Under the pieces are notes generated by a model. It saw only the letters and a program-made list of their open reading frames with translations. It did not search any database and was not told where the DNA came from. DNA of 64,000 nucleotides from Bacteroidaceae bacterium (lineage in GTDB: Bacteria > Bacteroidota > Bacteroidia > Bacteroidales > Bacteroidaceae). Below, piece after piece: positions 37,373 through 46,754 of this stretch; within the stretch, counting starts at the first letter, position 1; each line of letters opens with the position of its first letter. The DNA lies in NCBI GenBank assembly GCA_017416805.1, contig JAFQBB010000036.1:62001-126000 (forward strand). Reading direction: 5' to 3'. A program made the translations under genes and the position numbers.

Positions 37373-37489
37373 AATTTGCTAATGTGTCAATTTGCTAATG
37401 TGCTAATGACTATGCTTATGTCAATTTACTAATGTATCACGCCGCATGGGCCATTGGCACATTAACACATTGGAATATTGCCACATTAA
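37373..37489. repeat. Inverted pair of 8-bp GTGCCAAT-family arrays
   Basis: TGCTAATG words on the left and CATTGGCA/CATTAACA words on the right, between the adaptor and pump genes. Same family as 20500-20590. Confidence 0.7.
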
Positions 37490-37495
37490 AAATTT

Positions 37496-38524
37496 TTATT
37501 TCTCTACCGTTACCTCCATGCCGTTCAACAAGGCTTTCTGTCCGGCAATTACTACTTGAGAATTGTTGTCAACACCAGAAAGCAACTCATACTCAGTATC
37601 CATGCGACGACCAAGTTGAACTTTGTTGTATGACACTTTGCCATTCTCATATACATATACGTAACGGTCGCCTGAACCTGCCTGCTTCACTACGGCCATA
37701 TCGGGCACTACCACGTGGTCAGCCGTACCGAAGTTCATGATAACGCGGGCAAACATACCCGGACGGATGCGCTGGTTGGCATTGGCCACCTTCACCTCCA
37801 CGGGGAAAGTGCGGGTAGCAGCATCAATGGTGGGATAAATGAGGTCAACTGCTCCGGCAAACTCTTCGTCACCATATACATCGAGTTTTACACTCACCTT
37901 ATCGCCCTTTTTTACCTTTGGGAAATTGTTTTCAGATACATTCACCATCAATTTCACGGGTGAAATCTGCTCAACTACCAGCACGGGGTTTGCTCCACTA
38001 TAGAGGTCGCCATTATCGTAGTTGCGGGCAGTAACTATACCGTTGATAGGAGATACCAACTGAGTGTTCTCAATCATGTTGGCGTATGAACGGCGCAGCT
38101 TGTCGAGGTTGGTACGCATGTTCTCCCAATCAGACTTTGACACGCCACCCACCTTGTAGAGTTCGTCGATACGCTTGAATTCTGTCTCCATGTGGTCGAG
38201 GTCGTACTTCAATGAAGTGGAGTTCACATCGTCCATCTCCACCAACTTCTGGCCTGTCTTCACCTGGTCGCCCACTTCAACAAGAATCTTCTTGATACGC
38301 ACGGGGGTTGAGGGAGCAATCTTGTTCACTACATCAGCCTTTACAGTAGCTGTGTATTCAGCCACCTGGTCAACGGGGCGCACACTTACTTTTGCCAACT
38401 TCACCTTGGGCTTCTCGGTTTGTGTTGCCTGAGCAGTTGTCGCTTCACTCTCGCTCTTCGAGCTACATGCACTTGCGGTCAACACCAGAGCGGCAAGTGC
38501 CATCATTTGAAAATTGATTTTCAT
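37496..38524 (-). CDS. RND efflux periplasmic adaptor lipoprotein
   Basis: 342 residues. A lipoprotein signal with lipobox LTASAC (Cys ~20) anchors it to the inner membrane. The biotinyl-lipoyl-like half motifs (VEVGDQVKTGQKLVEMD; SPINGIVTARNYDNGDLY, near residues 85 and 163) and the alpha-hairpin between them are typical of AcrA/MexA adaptors that connect pump and outer-membrane channel. Confidence 0.93.
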   Translation of the reverse strand: MKINFQMMALAALVLTASACSSKSESEATTAQATQTEKPKVKLAKVSVRPVDQVAEYTATVKADVVNKIAPSTPVRIKKILVEVGDQVKTGQKLVEMDDVNSTSLKYDLDHMETEFKRIDELYKVGGVSKSDWENMRTNLDKLRRSYANMIENTQLVSPINGIVTARNYDNGDLYSGANPVLVVEQISPVKLMVNVSENNFPKVKKGDKVSVKLDVYGDEEFAGAVDLIYPTIDAATRTFPVEVKVANANQRIRPGMFARVIMNFGTADHVVVPDMAVVKQAGSGDRYVYVYENGKVSYNKVQLGRRMDTEYELLSGVDNNSQVVIAGQKALLNGMEVTVEK

Positions 38525-38571
38525 ACTTTATTATATATTCTTTTTCTTATTTTTATCTGATGATTGTTTAA

Positions 38572-39885
38572 TTATTCTTCGCGTCCAAGAACCAAATCAA
38601 GGTCTGCTTTAGCCGTCAGGTAGTCATAGATAGACTGGCTATAGGTTAACTCCGACTGAGTGAGAGCAACCTGTGAACTGTTAAGTTCTAATACAGTTCC
38701 TGCACCTACTTCGTAGCGTTTCTTTGATATAGAAAGAGCTTTGTCTGCCTGATTCATAGCTTCCTTGTTGGAGAGTACTTGTTCAGAACTTGCCTGCATG
38801 TTGCTCTTGTAGCTTTCTACCTGCATATTCAGTTTGCGCTCTGTATCTATACGATTTAACTCCAATTGAGTGCGTTGCAAACGGGCAGTTTTCAATTTTG
38901 TGAAGTTGCTTGCTTTAAAAATAGGAATGCTCAAACTGAAGTTCAATTGTGAACTTCCTACCCAACTATAGTCGAATACATTCCAATGGTTATTGTACAT
39001 TGACTGGTATTGTCCGGTGAGAGCTACGGCAAATGTTGGCATGAATCCCGTTTTCTGCAGACTTATATTTTTCTTCAACAATTGGTCGTTCAACTCCAAC
39101 TGACGCATAGTGCTATTATTCTCTAATCCGAAGTTGTCGTTACCCAATTGATTAGCAAAAACCATGTTTTCGTAACTATTCAGCTTTTCTGTTACAACAA
39201 CGTCTATATTCTCAGTAATTCCCATTAATACTTTTAATTGTATTTTTGAAAGGCGTACTCCATTTTCTGCAGAAACAACACTGGGTTTTACATTACGCAT
39301 TTGTACTTCAGCACTAATTTTGTCATATTCGCTCACCAATCCTTGGTCAAAACGAGATTTAACTACATTGAAGTTTTCTTCAGCCAAAGCATAGCTGCGC
39401 TTCAACACTTCGTAACTGTCTTGCGTGAGCATCAGTTGATAATATGCTTTTGTTACTTGATTAATCAAATCAAGGCGTGAAGAACGTGCTTTTTCTTGTG
39501 CTAACATTATGTCAGTTTTGGTCAGTGACATGCTCTTATAAACAGCAGGAGCAAAGATTGGCAAACTAAGTGTTGCAACAGCTGCAGCCGTATTCACTCC
39601 GTCGTCACCCATTCGGAAAGACATGCCGTTCAATTTCATTTCAGGAGCTTTGATGGTGTGTTGCCATGATCCTGACACACTCAATTCGGGTAGCAATGTT
39701 TGCCATGCCTCCTTGTTTGCTTCTTTCTTCAACACAATTTCTTGGTCGGCAACCTTTATCGTAGGATTGTCGGCAAGAGCAATCTCCAACGCTTTGTCCA
39801 ATGTCAGATTCAGCGTTTCCTGCGCACGGACGGCTCCTGTCAACAACAGGGCCAACGCCAATGCCAAGCAGTTTTTACTTCTCAT
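38572..39885 (-). CDS. TolC-family outer-membrane efflux channel
   Basis: 437 residues with a signal peptide (cleaved near residue 22, VRAQ). Two repeats of long helices with OEP-type segments (LALADNPTI; RYEVGAGTVLELNSSQVALTQ in part) match the TolC barrel-tunnel family. It completes the tripartite pump; 47 bases separate it from the adaptor gene. Confidence 0.93.
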   Translation of the reverse strand: MRSKNCLALALALLLTGAVRAQETLNLTLDKALEIALADNPTIKVADQEIVLKKEANKEAWQTLLPELSVSGSWQHTIKAPEMKLNGMSFRMGDDGVNTAAAVATLSLPIFAPAVYKSMSLTKTDIMLAQEKARSSRLDLINQVTKAYYQLMLTQDSYEVLKRSYALAEENFNVVKSRFDQGLVSEYDKISAEVQMRNVKPSVVSAENGVRLSKIQLKVLMGITENIDVVVTEKLNSYENMVFANQLGNDNFGLENNSTMRQLELNDQLLKKNISLQKTGFMPTFAVALTGQYQSMYNNHWNVFDYSWVGSSQLNFSLSIPIFKASNFTKLKTARLQRTQLELNRIDTERKLNMQVESYKSNMQASSEQVLSNKEAMNQADKALSISKKRYEVGAGTVLELNSSQVALTQSELTYSQSIYDYLTAKADLDLVLGREE

Positions 39886-39922
39886 ACGTTTTTACTAATT
39901 GGTTTATATTCCTATAATTATG

Positions 39923-40546
39923 TTATTCCTTTTTCAAAAAGTCATCTAATATTCGTTGCCCTTTCTCGGTACAGATGCCGCGCATGTGTACACGTACTAT
40001 CGTGTCCAGTACATCGGCCAATGTCCAACGCTCTATTAACAAATCGTCATTCAAGAACCCACTCATCGACAAATCCACTAAGAACTGGAAAATATCGTAG
40101 TTGATGTCGGCACGAAGTAATCCTTGATGGACACCTGCCTTGTAAAATTCGTAGGAGTTTTTAGCACTCTGTGCCTTTCGTTGGTTCAAGTATTCACACA
40201 CTTTCGGGTATTTCTTAATGTCGCGATACATGGACGGATGTACATTCTTTATCTCCTCCATACCGTTTTGGTAGAGACAGAATACTATTTCCAGTACATT
40301 ATTGGCAGTAGCAGACACCTGTGTAGCATATTCTCGCTTCTTTTCCTGATTCACCTTCATACATTCGAGTAACAACTCTTCTTTGTCAGCAAACATTTCG
40401 TAGAGCGTACGTTTGCTCATGGTGAGAGCTGCGGCAACATCGTCCATGCGTACCTTGCGGATACCTTGCTCGGCAAACATCTTACTTGCCATGCTTATCA
40501 CACGATTTCGTTGGTCCTGATTTGAATATTTGTCCGCAATCTCCAT
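39923..40546 (-). CDS. TetR/AcrR-type regulator of the efflux operon
   Basis: 207 residues. The N-terminal helix-turn-helix is visible in MFAEQGIRKVRMDDVAAAL followed by TMSKRTLYEMFADKEELL (residues ~20-65); the rest is a ligand-binding helical domain. As the first gene of the efflux operon it probably represses its own operon and responds to a pump substrate (inference from position). Confidence 0.9.
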   Translation of the reverse strand: MEIADKYSNQDQRNRVISMASKMFAEQGIRKVRMDDVAAALTMSKRTLYEMFADKEELLLECMKVNQEKKREYATQVSATANNVLEIVFCLYQNGMEEIKNVHPSMYRDIKKYPKVCEYLNQRKAQSAKNSYEFYKAGVHQGLLRADINYDIFQFLVDLSMSGFLNDDLLIERWTLADVLDTIVRVHMRGICTEKGQRILDDFLKKE

Positions 40547-40588
40547 TGATTAAATATAGAAAAGTGAATCTTTATACCTGTTTGTGGT

Positions 40589-40617
40589 GTTAATACGTTA
40601 ATACGGGTGCAAAGTTA
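40589..40617 (-). promoter_or_regulatory. Efflux operon promoter with possible TetR site
   Basis: The -7 box TAACTTTG lies at 40610-40617 (minus strand). Just downstream are two direct repeats CGTATTAA (40589-40604) where a repressor could sit. Confidence 0.5.
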
Positions 40618-40738
40618 CAGAGAAAACCCTAAATGAACAAAAAGTTTTCAGTCCGTACAACAACGTTTATGTTTTGTTCACATATCAGCCTCTCACTTTC
40701 CGAAAAAGTGGACAAAGCGATGGTAGAAATGGACATTG

Positions 40739-41620
40739 TTATCCTTTTTTTACTTGCCGGTATTCGCGTGGAGAGCATCCCATCACTTGTTTGAACAGAC
40801 GGGAAAAATAGTAAGGATCATCTATTCCAATCTTGAAACAGACTTGGTTGATCTTCATGTCGGTGAAGTCGAGTAACTCACATGCTTTTTGGATGCGTAG
40901 TTGGTTGAAATAACTCATGGGACTTTGCTTTGTCAACCTGCAAAACAAAGAAGAGAAGTGTGAAGTGGAATAGCCGGCAAATCCGGCCATATCTGTCAAT
41001 GTGAGTTTACGTCCTATGTGTTCGTTCATAAAATGAACAATGGATTCCAAGAAACCTTCTTCTGTCTGATTGGCTGCATTCCTATATTGCACCCAGTAGC
41101 AGAGCGAACCTAGAAAATGGTGAAACATAGAGCAGGCATAACGCAGATTATCACGACTATATCCCATCTTTAGCGTAAAGAAAATTTCCTCGAACAGGTT
41201 GATACGCTGAAAAATTCGTGATTGCATCCCTGGATTTAATGTGACGGGTAGCACTTCTCCTGTTACATAATTGGCGGCTAAGCTTCCTTTGAAATGAATC
41301 CAATAGATGGTCCATGGGGTAACCTCATCTGCCCCATATTCGTGAGGTATTCCAGCAGGCAGAATGATAAATTGGTTACAGCTGATGGGGTACTTTATTT
41401 CATTAACCTTACACCACCCTGCCCCATCCGTACAATAAATAAGCACGTATTGGGAAATTCCTTCCGGACGTTTTCTGTAATGGTGAGCGGCACGTGGATA
41501 ATACCCCATGTCTGTCACGTGTAGAGCTGCTGACAAAGGGTCATCTTCCATCTGTTCAACAATCATTTTAGGCAAAATAATGGCCTGTTCACCTCGAAAT
41601 CCATCTTTCAATCGTGGCAT
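40739..41620 (-). CDS. AraC-family regulator of the galactoside locus
   Basis: 293 residues. An N-terminal cupin-like sensing domain (QYVLIYCTDGAGWCKVN, FIILPAGIPHEYGAD) is followed by two helix-turn-helix motifs at ~190-290 (LTLTDMAGFAGYSTSHFSSL; FKIGIDDPYYFSRLFKQVMG). It diverges from the sugar porter gene, so it probably senses a sugar and activates the 41840-56834 genes. Confidence 0.9.
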   Translation of the reverse strand: MPRLKDGFRGEQAIILPKMIVEQMEDDPLSAALHVTDMGYYPRAAHHYRKRPEGISQYVLIYCTDGAGWCKVNEIKYPISCNQFIILPAGIPHEYGADEVTPWTIYWIHFKGSLAANYVTGEVLPVTLNPGMQSRIFQRINLFEEIFFTLKMGYSRDNLRYACSMFHHFLGSLCYWVQYRNAANQTEEGFLESIVHFMNEHIGRKLTLTDMAGFAGYSTSHFSSLFCRLTKQSPMSYFNQLRIQKACELLDFTDMKINQVCFKIGIDDPYYFSRLFKQVMGCSPREYRQVKKG

Positions 41621-41662
41621 AATCAGTTCTCTTTAATTCTCATTTATTTCTTCTTTCTAATG

Positions 41663-41670
41663 CAAAAATA
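41663..41670 (-). promoter_or_regulatory. -7 box (TATTTTTG) for the AraC-type gene
   Basis: TATTTTTG on the minus strand, about 43 bases before the start codon. Confidence 0.55.
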
Positions 41671-41809
41671 ATATCTTTTTATTATATGTCTATTATTTTC
41701 TCTATCTATTTTGAAAAAGGTATCATCAATATAATAAGAATCGTAATATTATCCATCTTTTTTCTATTCTATTCTATCTCTATTTTCTTAGATAACGTGT
41801 ACTTTTGCA

Positions 41810-41817
41810 GCATAATA
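41810..41817 (+). promoter_or_regulatory. -7 box (TACTTTTG) for the galactoside operon
   Basis: TACTTTTG, 22 bases before the sugar porter ATG. The region upstream (41690-41800) is AT-rich with TCTATT/TTCTAT repeats where the AraC-type protein could bind. No -33 TTTG is seen, consistent with activator dependence. Confidence 0.65.
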
Positions 41818-41839
41818 AATAAATCTAATAAATAATCTC

Positions 41840-43267
41840 ATGAACAAACTGAATCAAAAGTTTATCTATTTCATCTGCCTTGTATCGGCCATGGGTGGTT
41901 TGCTCTTCGGCTACGATTGGGTTGTAATTGGTGGTGCAAAGCCGTTTTACGAGTTATTCTTTGGTATTTCCGACTCACCGGTCATGCAAGGTATTGCCAT
42001 GTCTACCGCCTTGGTAGGTTGCCTCATAGGTGCCATGGTGGCGGGCGCAATGGCCGACAAATATGGTCGTAAGCCATTGCTTATCGGAGCTGCTGTACTT
42101 TTCACGGTGTCAGCTGTAGCTACAGGTGTATTCAATGACTTCACCTTATTTAATATAGCACGCTTCATTGGAGGTGTGGGTATTGGTATTGCTTCGGCCT
42201 TATCCCCGATGTACATTGCAGAAGTAGCACCCACGGCAGTACGTGGACGGTTGGTGTCGCTCAATCAGATGACCATCGTACTGGGTATCTTGGGCGCACA
42301 GATTGCCAACTGGCAGATTGCCGATCCTCTTCCCGAAGCCATCTCGGCTATGCAAGTGTCAGGCGTAGCAGTGCAAGAAGCTATGGCTGATGCTTTTATC
42401 CTTGAATCTTGGAATGGCCAGATGGGTTGGCGCTGGATGTTTTGGGCAGAAGCCTTGCCGGCCGCACTTTTCCTCATGCTAGCCTTCTTCATCCCCGAAA
42501 GCCCACGCTACATGGCTATGAAGGGAGAGGACAAGAAAGCACTGGTTACCCTCTCGATGATTGGTGGCGAAGAGTATGCCCAAGGAGAATTGGCCGATAT
42601 CAATGCCTCATGTGCGGCTGAAGCCGAGCAGGCTGGTTTGAAAACTCTCTTTACCCGCAAGTATGCTGCCGTACTTACATTGGGTATTGTAGTGGCCGTC
42701 TTCCAACAATGGTGCGGCACAAACGTAATCTTCAACTATGCACAGGAGATTTTCTCTGCCGCCGGATATAGTGTGGGCGATGTATTGTTCAACATTGTCA
42801 TTACCGGTGTAGCCAACGTTATTTTTACCATTGTTGCTCTATTTACAATCGATCGTTGGGGGCGTCGCTCACTGATGCTTTTCGGAGCCTCATCTCTAGC
42901 CATCATCTATCTCATCCTTGGCACGTGCTACTATCTGCAAATCACCGGTTTCTTTATGGTCATCCTCGTGGTAGCGGCCATTTCAGCTTATGCAATGACT
43001 CTTGGCCCTGTCACTTGGGTATTACTGGCTGAAATATTCCCCAATAAAGTACGTGGTGTGGCCATGGCCACCTGTACCTTTGCCCTTTGGACAGGATGTA
43101 CTACCCTCACCTACTCTTTCCCGTCAATGAATGCGGCTCTTGGTAGTAGCGGCACTTTCTGGATTTATGCAATCATTTGTGCCGTCGGTTTCATTTACTT
43201 CCTGCGTCGTTGTCCCGAGACGAAAGGTATCTCATTGGAAGAATTGGAAAAGAAATTGGTGAAATAA
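41840..43267 (+). CDS. MFS sugar:proton symporter (XylE/GalP-like)
   Basis: 475 residues, twelve membrane helices. Sugar-porter signatures: GGLLFGYDWVVIGGA in helix 1, ADKYGRKP (~71), RFIGGVGIGIASALSPMYI, PESPRYMAMKG, QQWCGTNVIFNYA in helix 7, DRWGRRSLM and C-terminal PETKG. It should import a monosaccharide such as galactose, arabinose or xylose across the inner membrane. As first gene of the operon it suggests that the encoded hydrolases release monosaccharides in the periplasm. Confidence 0.92.
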   Translation: MNKLNQKFIYFICLVSAMGGLLFGYDWVVIGGAKPFYELFFGISDSPVMQGIAMSTALVGCLIGAMVAGAMADKYGRKPLLIGAAVLFTVSAVATGVFNDFTLFNIARFIGGVGIGIASALSPMYIAEVAPTAVRGRLVSLNQMTIVLGILGAQIANWQIADPLPEAISAMQVSGVAVQEAMADAFILESWNGQMGWRWMFWAEALPAALFLMLAFFIPESPRYMAMKGEDKKALVTLSMIGGEEYAQGELADINASCAAEAEQAGLKTLFTRKYAAVLTLGIVVAVFQQWCGTNVIFNYAQEIFSAAGYSVGDVLFNIVITGVANVIFTIVALFTIDRWGRRSLMLFGASSLAIIYLILGTCYYLQITGFFMVILVVAAISAYAMTLGPVTWVLLAEIFPNKVRGVAMATCTFALWTGCTTLTYSFPSMNAALGSSGTFWIYAIICAVGFIYFLRRCPETKGISLEELEKKLVK

Positions 43268-43345
43268 CAGATTATAGAGAAAATAGAAATTCTAGATAGT
43301 ATAGAGTTTCCTATAGAATAAAACAAAAAAGAATAATATCAAACA

Positions 43346-46300
43346 ATGGTAAAAGCATGGAAAGAGCAGGTGACCATCCCCACTTATGAAGTGGGTGCAC
43401 CTGAGAAGAATCCGATATTTTTGGAAAATCGTGTCTATCAGGGTTCAAGTGGTGTAGTTTATCCCTATCCTGTAATAGAATCTATCAGTGATGAGCGGAT
43501 AGATAAAGAGTATAATGCCATCTATTTGGAGAATGAATATATCAAGGTAATGATTCTTCCCGAATTGGGTGGTCGTGTACAGATGGCTTACGACAAAATC
43601 AAGCAACGTCATTTTGTCTATTACAACCATGTGGTGAAACCAGCCCTCGTCGGTTTGGCAGGACCTTGGATTAGTGGTGGCATAGAGTTCAACTGGCCTC
43701 AGCACCATCGCCCTTCAACCTATATGTCCGTGGATGCTACGATTGAGGAGAATACTGATGGTTCAGTCACTGTATGGGTGAACGAGATGGAGCGCATGTT
43801 TCATCAGAAAGGTTTAGCGGGCTTCACCTTGCGCCCCGGATGTGCTTATTTGGAAATTCAAGGCCGCTTGAGCAACCGTACTCCCCTACCACAAACATTC
43901 CTTTGGTGGGCTAATCCTGCCGTGGAGGTGAACGATCACTATCAAAGTGTCTTTCCACCCGATGTGAATGCGGTGTTCGACCATGGCAAGCGGGCCGTCA
44001 GTTCTTTCCCTATCGCCACAGGTACTTATTATAAGATGGATTATTCAGCAGGTGTGGACATCTCCAATTACAAGAATATTAAAGTGCCTACTTCATACAT
44101 GGCCGTCAACTCGAAGTACGATTTTGAAGGAGGCTATGAAAACGACACCAAGGGAGGTATGCTACACGTGGCCAGCCATCACTTCAGCCCTGGCAAGAAG
44201 CAATGGACATGGGGTAATGGAGACTTCGGACGTGCTTGGGACCGTTGTCTGACCGATGATGATTACGAAGGTGCACCCGGGATTTTCCGTCCCTACATCG
44301 AACTGATGGCAGGTGTCTATACCGAAAACCAACCCGACTTCACTTGGCTCATGCCTTATGAAGAGAAGCAATTCGTGCAATACTTCATGCCCTATCGGGA
44401 ATTGGGCATTGTGAAGCAGGCGACGAAGGACTTTATCATGAACCTGACAGCCTCCTCCGACCCCTCCAAAAGAGGGGAGAATGAAATGCTTCTCCATATT
44501 CTTTCTACCTCAAAGAAGGAAGTTCGTATCTTATTGAAAGGAGACAATGGAAAGGTATATTATGATGAGGTGAGGGAACTTTCACCCGAAGCAGTATTGG
44601 AAGAAACAGTAAATACGGGCAACTCTACACTGAATGAACTCACACTTACCATTCTCCCATCTTCTGGAGGTGTAGGAGGAGGTTTTGTTTGGCACGCCGA
44701 GCCCGACGACATCCGTCCTGTCCCCGATGCGGCCGAAGCTGCTCTTCGTCCCGAGGAGATAAAGACCATCGACCAACTCTACCTGACAGGTCTTCACCTC
44801 GAACAATATCGTCACGCCACTTGGTCGGCCCTCGATTATTATGAAGAGGCACTTCGTCGCGACTCGCTTGACTATCGTTGCAACAATCAGATGGGCTTGT
44901 GGTATTTGCGTCGCGGACGCTTCGACAAAGCGGAGTCTTATTTGCGCACTGCCGTTAAAGTGCTTCAGAAGCGCAACCCCAATCCTTACGATGGTGAGCC
45001 GCTCTTCAATCTTGCCCTTTGTCTGAAATATCAAGGCAAGACACAGGAGGCCTACCACTGGTTCTGGAAATCTACTTGGAATAAGGGTTGGGCCGATGCC
45101 GGCTACTTCGAAGCCGCTTGCATCAGCACGGGCGAATACCGCTACGAGGATGCACTCGACGAGGTGAACCGCGCCCTCATCAGCAACAGCCGCAACCACA
45201 AGGCACGCGCCCTGAAGGCCATTCTCTTGCGCAAATCGGGAAAGAAAGAAGAGGCTCTTGCATGGATAAAAGAATCACTTGCCGTTGACCCCTTCAACTA
45301 TGTGTGCATGTTCGAAGAACATCTGCTCACCGAAGACGAAGCCCCCATCCGACAGATGGCCGAGCTGATGCGCCACGATGCCCACAACTACCACAATCTG
45401 CTCCTCGACTATGCCCAAGCAGGCTTGTGGTGGCAGGAACCTCTCGATGTGATGAAGCAATTCTGCTACTACATCAACCCCTCTCCCCTTACCTGTTATT
45501 ACATGGGATGGTTTGCCTCCCTTTCTGGCGATAAGGATACGGCCAGAATATGGTTTGACAAAGCCGAGAAGACCGATTCATACCTCTGCTTTCCCAATCA
45601 TCTGGAAGACATCCTTGCCCTGCAGAGCGCCATTACCCTCCATCCCCAAGCTGCCCGTGCCCCCTACTACCTCGGATGCCTCTACTACGACAAGCGCCAG
45701 TATGACCTTGCCCGTGAGAATTGGGAACTCTCGGCCGAGCGCGCCCCGCACTTCCCCACCGTGTGGAGGAATCTGGCTCTCTATTATTATAATAAGGAGA
45801 AGAACCGTCCGAAAGCCCTCGAGTACATGGAGCGTGCCTTCCACCTCGACCCGACGGACAGCCGTATCCTGATGGAGCTCGACCAACTCTACAAGGTGAC
45901 AGGCAAACCGCACGCCGAGCGTCTGGCTTTCCTCGAGCAATACCCGGCCCTGATTGCTGAGCGCGACGACCTGTTGCTGGAGCGGATTACCTTGCTCAAC
46001 CAACTGGGCCGCTACGACGAGGCCATCCCGCTGCTCGACGGCCACATCTTCCACCCGTGGGAGGGAGGCGAAGGAAAGGTGCCAGCCCAATACCAATATG
46101 CCCGTGTGGAGAAAGCGAAGCAGTTACTTGCCGCCTGCCTGCCAGGTAGTCTTTCTGTTGAATGTCCGGTCGGCCGAGATTCAATCTCGGCCAAGACAGA
46201 AGCAACCAAGATGGAAACTACCCTCCTCCTCCTGCAAGAATGTCTCGACTATCCCCACCACCTCGGCGAAGGCAAGCTGCATGGGGCACAGGAGAACGAC

Positions 46301-46750
46301 TTCTACTACTTCCTCGGTTGTGCCCACGAGCAACTGGGCGATATGGAGAAGGCCCGCGAATGTTGGGAGCAAGCCACCCACGGCCCCACCGAACCGGCCG
46401 CAGCCATGTACTACAACGACGCCAAGCCCGAAAAGATTTTCTACCAGGGACTGGCCTTGCTGAAGTTGGGCCGCACCGACGAGGCACGTGGCCGCTTCTA
46501 TAAGTTAGTGAACTATGGCAAGCAACATATCTTCGAGCCGCAGGTGATGGACTACTTCGCTGTCTCTCTGCCCGACCTCCAGATATGGGACGGCGACCTC
46601 AACGAGAAGAACCGCATCCACTGCCTCTTCATGCTCGCCCTCGGCTACACCGGCCTGGGAGACAAGGAGAAGGCTGAGCGCTACCTCCGCGAAGTGGAGC
46701 AAATGGATATCAATCACCAAGGAGTGCAAGCACTCCGTTCGCTCATTTAA
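43346..46750 (+). CDS. DUF5107 and tetratricopeptide repeat protein
   Basis: 1134 residues without a signal peptide, so probably cytoplasmic. The N-terminal ~420 residues are DUF5107, beta-rich, with ILPELGGRVQMAYDK and NPAVEVNDHYQ reminiscent of galactose-mutarotase-like folds (my inference). From ~475 onward come many TPR-like helical pairs (YYEEALRRDSLDYRCNNQMGL in part). The enzyme activity, if any, is unknown. Four bases separate it from the next GH2 gene, so it belongs to the operon. Two inverted ~33-bp repeat elements (44448-44482 and 44651-44684) and a 21-bp palindrome (46172-46192) lie in its coding sequence in frame. Confidence 0.82.
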   Translation: MVKAWKEQVTIPTYEVGAPEKNPIFLENRVYQGSSGVVYPYPVIESISDERIDKEYNAIYLENEYIKVMILPELGGRVQMAYDKIKQRHFVYYNHVVKPALVGLAGPWISGGIEFNWPQHHRPSTYMSVDATIEENTDGSVTVWVNEMERMFHQKGLAGFTLRPGCAYLEIQGRLSNRTPLPQTFLWWANPAVEVNDHYQSVFPPDVNAVFDHGKRAVSSFPIATGTYYKMDYSAGVDISNYKNIKVPTSYMAVNSKYDFEGGYENDTKGGMLHVASHHFSPGKKQWTWGNGDFGRAWDRCLTDDDYEGAPGIFRPYIELMAGVYTENQPDFTWLMPYEEKQFVQYFMPYRELGIVKQATKDFIMNLTASSDPSKRGENEMLLHILSTSKKEVRILLKGDNGKVYYDEVRELSPEAVLEETVNTGNSTLNELTLTILPSSGGVGGGFVWHAEPDDIRPVPDAAEAALRPEEIKTIDQLYLTGLHLEQYRHATWSALDYYEEALRRDSLDYRCNNQMGLWYLRRGRFDKAESYLRTAVKVLQKRNPNPYDGEPLFNLALCLKYQGKTQEAYHWFWKSTWNKGWADAGYFEAACISTGEYRYEDALDEVNRALISNSRNHKARALKAILLRKSGKKEEALAWIKESLAVDPFNYVCMFEEHLLTEDEAPIRQMAELMRHDAHNYHNLLLDYAQAGLWWQEPLDVMKQFCYYINPSPLTCYYMGWFASLSGDKDTARIWFDKAEKTDSYLCFPNHLEDILALQSAITLHPQAARAPYYLGCLYYDKRQYDLARENWELSAERAPHFPTVWRNLALYYYNKEKNRPKALEYMERAFHLDPTDSRILMELDQLYKVTGKPHAERLAFLEQYPALIAERDDLLLERITLLNQLGRYDEAIPLLDGHIFHPWEGGEGKVPAQYQYARVEKAKQLLAACLPGSLSVECPVGRDSISAKTEATKMETTLLLLQECLDYPHHLGEGKLHGAQENDFYYFLGCAHEQLGDMEKARECWEQATHGPTEPAAAMYYNDAKPEKIFYQGLALLKLGRTDEARGRFYKLVNYGKQHIFEPQVMDYFAVSLPDLQIWDGDLNEKNRIHCLFMLALGYTGLGDKEKAERYLREVEQMDINHQGVQALRSLI
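44448..44684. repeat. Inverted intergenic-type elements inside the DUF5107 gene
   Basis: 44448-44482, reverse complemented, matches 44651-44684 at about 29 of 33 positions (CATTCTCCC, TGGAGG and GGAGGAGG conserved). In one orientation they read PSSGGVGGGF in the protein. A related G-rich element is at ~6500-6540. Confidence 0.65.
46172..46192. repeat. 21-bp palindrome inside the DUF5107 gene
   Basis: GGCCGAGATT, one C, AATCTCGGCC: a perfect 10-bp inverted repeat. It encodes part of a loop (PVGRDSISAK) between two TPR helices. Confidence 0.75.
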
Positions 46751-46754
46751 CCAG